This document shows positions 58,401-64,000 of a DNA stretch of 64,000 bases, piece after piece. Positions within the stretch are counted from its first letter, which is position 1. Every line of letters starts with the position of its first letter. The translations under genes were made by a program, and so were the position numbers. Below the pieces are notes generated by a model. The model saw nothing but the letters and a program-made list of their open reading frames with translations, was not told the DNA's origin and searched no databases. This DNA is from Pseudoduganella umbonata (lineage in GTDB: Bacteria > Pseudomonadota > Gammaproteobacteria > Burkholderiales > Burkholderiaceae_D), in the NCBI RefSeq assembly GCF_014192225.1, contig NZ_JACHXS010000003.1, positions 434,001 to 498,000 on the forward strand, read 5' to 3'.

Positions 58401-60105
58401 CGATATTGACGCGCGAGAACGCGCTCGGCAGCGACGACAGCGCCGTGGTGGTGACCGGAATGCCCTCGACGATGCTGGTGGCGTCCACCTTGTCGAACGT
58501 GACGTTGTTCTCGCCCGATACGGTGCCGGTCAGCGCGGCGCCATTCGACGTGGCGTTCACGTTGACGATGCAGACCGTGGTGGCGGGTTCGTTGGCGCAC
58601 ACGCCGGTGGTGGCGTCGCCGCCCAGGTAGGCACGGTGCGTGTTGCGCGTGCTGGACGCATTGATGGCCTGCACGATCGCCACGGCCGCCTGCGCCGGCG
58701 ACATGTTCCTCAGCGCGACCGTGCCGGTGATTGTCGTGCTGCCGAGCCTGATGTTGGCGATGCTGCCGGTACTGCGCATGGTGCCGCGCCCGCCGATGCG
58801 CAGCAATGCCGTGGGCGGCTGGCCGGTGGTGGCCGGCGTGGTCTGCACCGGGGGCGCATTCACTTCCAGGCCCCAGCCCTGCCGGTTGTACAGGGTGGAA
58901 TCCTCGCGGAACGTGCTGCAGTTCGTCAGCGACTTGGTGTTGGCCATGCAAAGAATCGGGATTACGGCCACCACGTTGTCCGACGTCAGCGGGATGCCAA
59001 GCGACGAGCAGGCCGGCACCGTCGACGAGCCGGTGGGCGTGCGCACGCAGGCCCAGTAGGAATTCGCGCCCAGGCCGGTGCGCGCGATGATGCCGGCAGC
59101 GACCTGGCTGGCCAGTGCCTGCTGCCGCGCGGCGGTATTGGTGCCGGTCGCCGCGTTGACGGCGCCGTTGCTGATCGTGATCGGCGCCGTTGGCGCGGCG
59201 GGGTCGATGACGGCGACCGAGGCGATCTGCATCGCCGACGTGGACACCGTGGCGCCCAGCGTGATCGTGCCGTGCGCGATCGTGGTGGTCGGCGGCGTCG
59301 AGTATTTCGGGTAGACGTAGCTGCCCACCCGCTTGGCCTGGCAGGCGGTCAGCGCGCGGTTGCTGCACCAGCGCACGGTGGCCGGCACCGGGTAGCCGGC
59401 CGGCGCGGCGCCGCCGGCGGCCACCGACGTGCAGGTGGTCAGGCGCTCGTCGCGGCAGTACTCGGACACGGCGATGTTGAAGTAATACGGACCACCGCTG
59501 ATGGCGACCGGGTTGTAGTACGCGTTGTCCGGATACGTGTAGGTGGCCGAATTGACGCGGCAATCGCTTTCGTCGCTGGCGTTGCACCACTTCAGGTCGG
59601 GGAACTGGGTCAGCAGGTTGATCGCGCTGTCCGACGAACCGTACAGGTTGGTGTTGCTGCGGCCGAAGCCGTCGCTGGGCACGTTGCTCCAGTTGCTTGT
59701 CTGGGCCGCCGTCATGTCCGGGTAATACGTGCCGTCCCACTGGATCGGCGCTTGGTAGCGGATGCGCGGGTTGTAGTACTGGCGGTTGAAGTCCGGGCTC
59801 ATGAACGGCGGGTGACCGACGTTGCACGCCGTGATGCCGGCCGACAGCGTCAGGCGCGAGCGGCACAGGTTGTCGTTCACGTAGTCCGGCGTATAGGTCT
59901 GGTCCATCGAGCCGGAGTTATCGAACAGCAGCATCAGGTTCGGCTTGACGGTGCCGGTGCCGGCGATGTTCAGCAGCGGTACCTGGGCGATGTTGGTGGT
60001 GGCGGCCAGCGCCGGGCCGGCCGCGCAGGCCAGCAGGTGCAACAAGAGCAGCAGCCACCGCGGCAGGACGGCGATCCGGGGAAAGTTCATCATTGCATTT
60101 TTCAT
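55474..60105 (-). CDS. pilY1: PilY1-like pilus assembly/adhesion protein
   Basis: Type IV pilus tip-associated protein that promotes pilus extension, adhesion and surface sensing. Signal peptide to about residue 34. A von Willebrand A-like N-terminal part starts with the MIDAS motif NLMLLFDNSGSMDQTY (near residue 57-72) and continues to FLILTTDGYWNGSS. The C-terminal third is the PilC/PilY1 beta-propeller (FTAANDGMLHAFSAADGEEV, YYALDITNPRQPRQLWELC) with a Ca-binding-type loop GVDTGDGKGYLF. 1543 aa, considerably longer than the roughly 1160-aa Pseudomonas protein; the extra length is in the VWA region. Three bases after pilX. Confidence 0.92.
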   Translation of the reverse strand: MKNAMMNFPRIAVLPRWLLLLLHLLACAAGPALAATTNIAQVPLLNIAGTGTVKPNLMLLFDNSGSMDQTYTPDYVNDNLCRSRLTLSAGITACNVGHPPFMSPDFNRQYYNPRIRYQAPIQWDGTYYPDMTAAQTSNWSNVPSDGFGRSNTNLYGSSDSAINLLTQFPDLKWCNASDESDCRVNSATYTYPDNAYYNPVAISGGPYYFNIAVSEYCRDERLTTCTSVAAGGAAPAGYPVPATVRWCSNRALTACQAKRVGSYVYPKYSTPPTTTIAHGTITLGATVSTSAMQIASVAVIDPAAPTAPITISNGAVNAATGTNTAARQQALASQVAAGIIARTGLGANSYWACVRTPTGSSTVPACSSLGIPLTSDNVVAVIPILCMANTKSLTNCSTFREDSTLYNRQGWGLEVNAPPVQTTPATTGQPPTALLRIGGRGTMRSTGSIANIRLGSTTITGTVALRNMSPAQAAVAIVQAINASSTRNTHRAYLGGDATTGVCANEPATTVCIVNVNATSNGAALTGTVSGENNVTFDKVDATSIVEGIPVTTTALSSLPSAFSRVNIVPGRSYPKATARSDCVAQTSACTYDEEMTNFANWYAYYKNRLQMMKTSVGIAFAAINANYRVGFVRLSQAGAGGEIDMKPADFTGTARSTWYSTLYNTTSSGSTPIRTAMDNVGRMFANLAPYDYASGQQVVQFPCQQNFLILTTDGYWNGSSTNNVVNNDNAESPSRFCTWGRGCVDARAQSQPSISDVALHWYNGGSSTGTVSLRPDLEPDMTKPGQVPAAEGENTHLHMNTYTLGLGMDGVMTYEPNYDTAPKAGGDFYNLITRVQTGCPWNDNGPYVWPNPDVTNTGNTVQERVDDLWHAAINGHGKYFSANEPREVVEGLSSALANMQVTLGAASAAATSTPNISLQDNDIFSDTFTTVKWYGELSDRKIDPTTGIVSATTVWTTTDTVGEKVAAASDTRAIYMLGSGGLKEFRYEGMTAQEKAWFNGQCPNLPQCTLLSLADRALVNSGDNMVNWLRGQQQHANDRIFRAYSMSNDTPSIPIVLGDIASSKPAYVRDPRKAYTDNGYPAFRDAQTAARPVATVFTAANDGMLHAFSAADGEEVWAYVPRITMKKLPALSSTTYATNHQFTTDGSPEVADVYINGAWRTVLVAGLNAGGRGYYALDITNPRQPRQLWELCADAAVCANAVPNLGLSFGNPQFGTWKDGSGADRWVVFLTSGYNNVPGVDGVDTGDGKGYLFIVDVATGAVLKTVSTNSGDTTTPSGLAKITAITADPNGDPLVTYIYGGDNDGRMWRFDLTATDGSVGVLKMGDAGAGQPITTRPDVTLCAVDGSSVPQRVALFGTGRLLDVPDTTSADVQSLYALKDTGAYVNVRGAAMEQQTLGTAGTGTNTSSYQITEDAADLNLKSGWFFDWRLNPGERMNIDPKIVSGVANVVTNLPTSSSSCSVGGTSNAYAVDVCRGVGVNGLVVGGTLSNTSAAVGFIIVRLPSGQLKMIATTAKGETLTRPIVELDSEGAHPVGWRRVKGE

Positions 60106-60108
60106 CGT

Positions 60109-60708
60109 CTACGGGCCCATCATCACGACGGCCTGGTTCATCACGTTGCCGCCGCGCGGGCCGGCGATCCGCGCGGTGATCAGGTAGTGCAGCTGCGGCT
60201 TGCCCTGATAGGCAGGCGCGTCGGACGACAGGCTGTCGCCGGCGTGGGTCTTGGCCTGCAGGTTCTGCCGCGCAGCCGTCAGCGTGCAGCGGTTTTTCGG
60301 GACGCTGGCATTGTGGGCGCCGGCGAACTGGCACATGCGGTGAATCACGTATTCCACCTGGTGGCGGCGGCTGGCATCCCATACCGTGACCGAGCCCTGC
60401 CAGAACGCCGGGTTCGACACGCCCTGCCCCGCGCCCGGATTGATCGTGGCGACGTAGCCGGCGGCGGGCACGTCGTTGTACAGCACGTTCTTGTTCGGCA
60501 CGCTGCTCAGCCAGTCGAACGCCGCGTGGATGCCCAGGTCGGCTGCTTTCGACAGCGCGTCTTCCTGGGCCAGGTTCGATGTGGTCAGCGCTGTCGAGTT
60601 GGTGGAGCGCAGCAGGTAGATGCTGCTGACCATCATGACGACCAGCATGATCAGCATGACCGGCAGCGCCACGCCGCGCTGGCGTCGGATACGGCTCATC
60701 GACGTCAT
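60109..60708 (-). CDS. pilX: Minor pilin PilX
   Basis: Type IV pilus minor pilin of the PilX/GspK-like group. The N terminus reads RRQRG then VALPVMLIMLVVMMVSSIYL: a prepilin cleavage Gly followed by the hydrophobic helix, but without the Glu at position +5, as is usual for PilX. ATG 60708 overlaps the pilW stop (ATGA) and is preferred over the ATG at 60717. About 199 aa. Confidence 0.85.
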   Translation of the reverse strand: MTSMSRIRRQRGVALPVMLIMLVVMMVSSIYLLRSTNSTALTTSNLAQEDALSKAADLGIHAAFDWLSSVPNKNVLYNDVPAAGYVATINPGAGQGVSNPAFWQGSVTVWDASRRHQVEYVIHRMCQFAGAHNASVPKNRCTLTAARQNLQAKTHAGDSLSSDAPAYQGKPQLHYLITARIAGPRGGNVMNQAVVMMGP

Positions 60709-61886
60709 GGCCGCCACCCGGCATTACGGATCGGCACGATCGTCTCGAACACGCGGTAACGGTAGCAGGTCCAGCTGACGGCATCGTTCGGTATGCCGAG
60801 CGCCACCTGTGCGGGCGACGCGGCGACGCCGGCCGGCACGGCGGTACCGAACACGGTCAGCGGCGCGGTGGTGGCGGTGCAGGTGGTTTGCCGCGCGGCC
60901 GGCCGCTCGGGCACCGCGCCGCGGGCGACGATGGCGATGCGCAGCGCTGCGATGCGCTGCCAGTCGCCCGGCGCGCCGGTGCTGCCGTCGCCATCCGCAT
61001 CGATCATCGCGCTGCTCCAGCGCCCGACTTGCATGCCGTCCTTCGGTACGAAGGCGGTGCCCGCGCGGGTATCGAAGCCGTACTGGGCCTTCAGCGCGAC
61101 CACGTTGCCGACCACGGCCTGCGGCTGCGCGCCGGTGCCGGCCAGGTCGGTGGCGCGCAAGCGCAGCACGCCGTTCGCGACCGACCAGGTGTGGAACGAC
61201 AATTTGCCGGCCGGACCCAGGTTGAACACGCGGGCCTGGCCGGCGTTGTACAGCAGGCCCAGGTTGCCGGTGTTGAAGCGCCAGCCGCTGCCGGCGGCAA
61301 TCTGCAGGATGCTGTCATCGGGCGTCGCCGACAGTTGCGCCAGCGCGCAGTCGGCGCCCGACGGTTCGGCAGCCACCACGATCACGTCGCCCTGGTTGAA
61401 GCCGAACGGCGCGGCAGTATCGACCTTGATCGTCGCGCCGCCGAGATAGCTGTCCGAGACGCGCGTGGAGCCGACGCCGGCCAGGCCGCTGCCCGAATAC
61501 AGCGTCAGCGTATCGGAACCGGTGCCGCCGTCGGCGATCACGGCCGGGGCCAGCGGCGTGATCGCGGCGCCGTCGCGCACGGCCGGAGCCAACGCAAAAC
61601 CTTCGGTATCGGTCATGCGGGTATTGCAGCCGCTGACCAGGTCGTCGTTCAGGCCCCAGCCGGCCTGGGACGCATCGGTATTGATCGAGAACAGCGCCAG
61701 CATGCCGTTCTGCATGGCATCCGACCCGCCGACGGAGGCTGCCTTGCTTTGTTCGCCATTGATCATCAGCCGGGTGGCGAACGTGACGGCCAGCAGGCCG
61801 ACGACGACAGCCACCATCAGTTCGACGATCGAGAAGCCCTGCTGTTTCGACGGATGCGTTGGATGCATCGGAGTCATCGGATTCAT
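60705..61886 (-). CDS. pilW: Minor pilin PilW
   Basis: Large minor pilin of the priming complex. Prepilin motif SKQQG/FSIVELMVAVVVG with Glu at +5. A globular domain of about 370 residues follows, with an Asp-rich loop MIDADGDGSTGAPGD that could bind calcium. ATG 61886 overlaps the pilV stop as ATGA. The first 15 residues contain an unusual Met-Pro-Thr-His repeat (MNPMTPMHPTHPSK); ATG 61877 is an alternative. 393 aa. Confidence 0.88.
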   Translation of the reverse strand: MNPMTPMHPTHPSKQQGFSIVELMVAVVVGLLAVTFATRLMINGEQSKAASVGGSDAMQNGMLALFSINTDASQAGWGLNDDLVSGCNTRMTDTEGFALAPAVRDGAAITPLAPAVIADGGTGSDTLTLYSGSGLAGVGSTRVSDSYLGGATIKVDTAAPFGFNQGDVIVVAAEPSGADCALAQLSATPDDSILQIAAGSGWRFNTGNLGLLYNAGQARVFNLGPAGKLSFHTWSVANGVLRLRATDLAGTGAQPQAVVGNVVALKAQYGFDTRAGTAFVPKDGMQVGRWSSAMIDADGDGSTGAPGDWQRIAALRIAIVARGAVPERPAARQTTCTATTAPLTVFGTAVPAGVAASPAQVALGIPNDAVSWTCYRYRVFETIVPIRNAGWRP

Positions 61887-62305
61887 CGGATGTATGCCGT
61901 CACGAGGTGGCTGCTGTCGTCGTCGCCCTGCTTGCGGCGCCAGCGGATTTCGATATCCACGCGGGTGCGCTGCGTTTCCGCCACGACGGCGACACGGCAG
62001 CGCGCGCCGGGAATCGCGGCGGCAGTCTCGGCGGCCCATGGCGCCAGCGCCGCCGGCGCCGTGGCGCCCAATGCAACCTGGTAGGCGGGGAGATTGCCGA
62101 CGTCGTTGTTCATGATGCCGACCAGGCGGTCGGCGGCCAGCGTGGCTTCGGCCCGCATCGCCGAATCGGCCAGCGCCGAATACGAGCGCGCCTGCAGGCC
62201 GATCGTGCCGAGCAGGCCGAGCGCCAGGATCACGACGGCGATCAGCGCTTCGAGCAGTGCGATGCCATGCTGCCTGCGCGCGCGCCGTGGCATGCGCGGC
62301 ATCAT
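61883..62305 (-). CDS. pilV: Minor pilin PilV
   Basis: Type IV pilus modification/minor pilin. Prepilin motif RRQHG/IALLEALIAVVILALG, with Glu at +5, and the typical LGTIGLQARSYSALADSAMR continuation. ATG 62305 overlaps the fimT stop by four bases. 140 aa, in the normal range. The C terminus ends in a short basic strand (VDIEIRWRRKQGDDDSSH). Confidence 0.88.
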   Translation of the reverse strand: MMPRMPRRARRQHGIALLEALIAVVILALGLLGTIGLQARSYSALADSAMRAEATLAADRLVGIMNNDVGNLPAYQVALGATAPAALAPWAAETAAAIPGARCRVAVVAETQRTRVDIEIRWRRKQGDDDSSHLVTAYIR

Positions 62306-62934
62306 GGCGGACAGGCCCGGGAATCGGGTGCGGCAGCGGCCGGGTCGCACTTCGACGCCATGCCGGCCAGCGTGATGGCCACCGCGGCGCTGCGTACCTC
62401 GTCCGCCAGCGCGGCCGACGGGTCGAGACGCAGCAGCGTTAGCCGGCCGGGAATCGTCGTGTCCACCCAGCCCAGTTCGGTGAAATAGACGGTGCCTGCC
62501 CCGTCCGGCGACACGGCGGGAGCGAGGATGTCGGATGGCGGCAACGACGCGGCCGGGCGGAACACGGAGCGGAACCCAGCCGCGCCTTCCGGGTCGCCTG
62601 TTGCCGCCGCCGCAGTCGTCGACCAGTTGCCGGTGTTGTCGGTGCACGGCGTACCCGGCGCGGGGAAGCACAAGTCGACCTGCCAGTCGAACTGGCCGTT
62701 CGCGCCGGCCGACAGCACGAAGCGGCTGCGCGCGTTGTGCACGACCGCCTGGCGGCGCGCCATCGACAGCCCTTCCAGGTAAAACTCGGATGCCGCCCTG
62801 GCCTTGTTGGCCACGATCCACTGCGTCATGTTCGGAATGCCGACGGCCAGCAGGATACCGAGGATGGCGAGGCCCACCATCACTTCGATCAGCGTGTAGC
62901 CAGGCGACCGTGCCGGCGACCTCAGCTGGAACAC
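62302..62934 (-). CDS. fimT: FimT/GspH-family pseudopilin
   Basis: Prepilin motif RSPG/YTLIEVMVGLAILGIL, then the GspH/FimT-like strand FYLEGLSMARRQAVVHN. 210 aa. The start appears to be GTG 62934, inside the pilE end (13-bp overlap), because no ATG lies close before the prepilin motif. FimT proteins in related bacteria help DNA uptake or pilus priming; which applies here is not visible. Confidence 0.82.
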   Translation of the reverse strand: MFQLRSPARSPGYTLIEVMVGLAILGILLAVGIPNMTQWIVANKARAASEFYLEGLSMARRQAVVHNARSRFVLSAGANGQFDWQVDLCFPAPGTPCTDNTGNWSTTAAAATGDPEGAAGFRSVFRPAASLPPSDILAPAVSPDGAGTVYFTELGWVDTTIPGRLTLLRLDPSAALADEVRSAAVAITLAGMASKCDPAAAAPDSRACPP

Positions 62935-63344
62935 TGGCCACCCTTCCGGTCTACCCAGCAGGCCGTGTTCGTGCCCCAGGACGGCGTGGCGGTCGTGGCG
63001 CGGGTACCGTTCTGGTCGATGGTGTACGTAAAACCGGCCATTTTCGCGCGGCCGGTCGCCGTGATCGTGTAGGTCGATGCCGTGGCATTGCTCAAGGCAT
63101 AGGTGAAATTGGCCGTTGCGGCCGGGAATGCGCTGGACCGGTGATAGTCGGCGTAGCTGCGCGTATTGCTCCAGAACTGCTCCGCATTCGCCTGCGCGGC
63201 TCCCAGCGCGGTAAACGCTTCCGCGGTCCGCGAGCGAATCACATGGTCGGTATAGGCAGGAATGGCCGCGGCCGACAGGATGCCGACGATCACGATCGTG
63301 ACCAGCACTTCGATCAGCGTGAAACCTGGTTGGGCATTTCTCAT
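62922..63344 (-). CDS. pilE: PilE-type (minor) pilin
   Basis: Prepilin motif MRNAQPG/FTLIEVLVTIVIVGIL with a short leader of seven residues. The C-terminal part has two Cys (NTACWVDRKGGQCSS) forming the D-loop of type IV pilins. ATG 63344 is chosen by the leader; a GAGGC box lies before it. 140 aa. It is the first gene of the minor-pilin operon. The conserved operon context suggests a minor pilin rather than the main fibre subunit. Confidence 0.9.
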   Translation of the reverse strand: MRNAQPGFTLIEVLVTIVIVGILSAAAIPAYTDHVIRSRTAEAFTALGAAQANAEQFWSNTRSYADYHRSSAFPAATANFTYALSNATASTYTITATGRAKMAGFTYTIDQNGTRATTATPSWGTNTACWVDRKGGQCSS

Positions 63345-63973
63345 CGGAGCCTCGCAGTAACGGTCGATATTGATGTACGGCAATTTTACGCCAGAAACTA
63401 TCAATTCCTCAGGAAATACGCCGCGCAACGGCCACCGGCACTTCCATGTTGTGGAAACGCAGCAGAGCTGTTTTCGGAACGTCAACGCAGTGGCAGCACG
63501 CCCGTGGTCAGGAACACCGGCGCTGGCTGTAATGCACGGTGATGTCTTCAAGGTCTTGTAGGAACAGGCCGTATCAGTGGAGGTCGGCGAGCGCGGACTT
63601 CTACGTAGCCGGTCTGCAGCGATGCTGGCAAGTGTTGCTCCAGGCAATGTTCGCTGCCGTACGGATAGCATCGAAAAACGTGGAAACGAGGCTGGGCCTT
63701 GCTTTGCGAGGCGGTCGGCCCATCCGCGCATCAATCGTGCGCTGCCTGCAAAACGAGTATGGTATGGAAATTCGATGTTTCCGTAGGACTAGACTGACAA
63801 GGGGCCATCTTACCAACCTACACCCAAGCGGAAACCCGTCTTATGTTCGGTACGTACATAGGAACTTAAAGTACTACCAACGCGATCGGCGCCGTGCGGT
63901 ATCTAACCAAGAGCCGCAATCCATACCTTGAAGCGGCCGACGCGATTCCTGTACTTAAGCTCGTGAGGACAAT
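63345..63973. other. Upstream region of pilE and of a truncated plus-strand gene
   Basis: About 630 bp without a credible gene. Short open frames exist on both strands but have no ribosome-binding site or family resemblance. The part from about 63760 is less GC-rich than the rest of the window and contains GTTC and GAAC arms around a GTACGTAC core near 63846-63866. Confidence 0.6.
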
Positions 63974-64000
63974 ATGAACAACACTCAACTTGGCATTTCC
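63974..64000 (+). CDS. Start of a gene cut by the window edge
   Basis: ATG 63974 has a GAGGAC box six bases upstream and the frame MNNTQLGIS is open to the window end. Nine residues are too few to name it. Confidence 0.4.

Noticed and set aside
63379..63393. Sigma-54 promoter upstream of pilE (TGGCG...TTGCC on the minus strand)
   Set aside because: Only nine bases separate the GG and GC elements where ten are needed, and the flanking bases match weakly.
63539..63931. 130-codon open frame near the right edge
   Set aside because: No ribosome-binding site, mixed composition and no recognisable segment.

Overview
The window is 64 kb of very GC-rich, densely packed DNA from a betaproteobacterium, most likely an Oxalobacteraceae member close to Massilia, Duganella or Pseudoduganella. 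Protein content and gene order point there: rpsB-tsf-pyrH-frr-uppS-cdsA-dxr-rseP-bamA-skp-lpxD on one strand, map-glnD on the other, and the smc-zipA-ligA block typical of Burkholderiales. The genus is inferred from the look of the proteins, not from a database search.

Layout. 1-12132 (minus): translation, isoprenoid/phospholipid and outer-membrane biogenesis genes. 12133-15296: an insertion between rpsB and map holding a small unknown gene, a ribbon-helix-helix regulator and a PHB depolymerase-family esterase. 15297-20470 (plus): map, glnD, an RluF-like pseudouridine synthase and a YcgR/PilZ-like protein. 20721-24254 (minus): OPT transporter, membrane protein and aldo/keto reductase operon behind a promoter carrying a perfect inverted repeat. 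24566-36621 (minus): galU-def, ligA, zipA, smc, a PAP2 phosphatase and a DUF1631 protein. 36904-42904: a small stress-type protein, an orphan ClpP-like protease, then a glycine-riboswitch-controlled gcvTHP operon. 42961-49191: accessory region with two unknown minus-strand genes, a divergent winged-helix/STAND-NTPase/TPR regulator, two very small proteins sharing a C-terminal motif, and a cupin. 49184-53308: YtrA-type GntR regulator, ABC transporter and divergent glycosyltransferase. 53316-54989: prfC. 55474-63344 (minus): a type IV pilus minor-pilin operon, pilE-fimT-pilV-pilW-pilX-pilY1, mostly with overlapping genes.

Intergenic regions are rich in short structured repeats. There is a 13-bp GGTGTCNGACACC family arranged in facing pairs, longer GGGGTCTGACCCC palindromes linked to a duplicated ligA 3' end, a 60-bp minisatellite, and a 74-nt two-hairpin module present twice with base-pair-preserving substitutions. 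No transposase, tRNA, rRNA or CRISPR array was recognised.

Best candidates for something undescribed: (1) the STAND regulator followed by twin small proteins ending in EPEEPN-x-x-TVKG, one apparently cytoplasmic and one with a signal peptide; (2) the covarying 74-nt element; (3) the ligA tail duplication bounded by palindromes.
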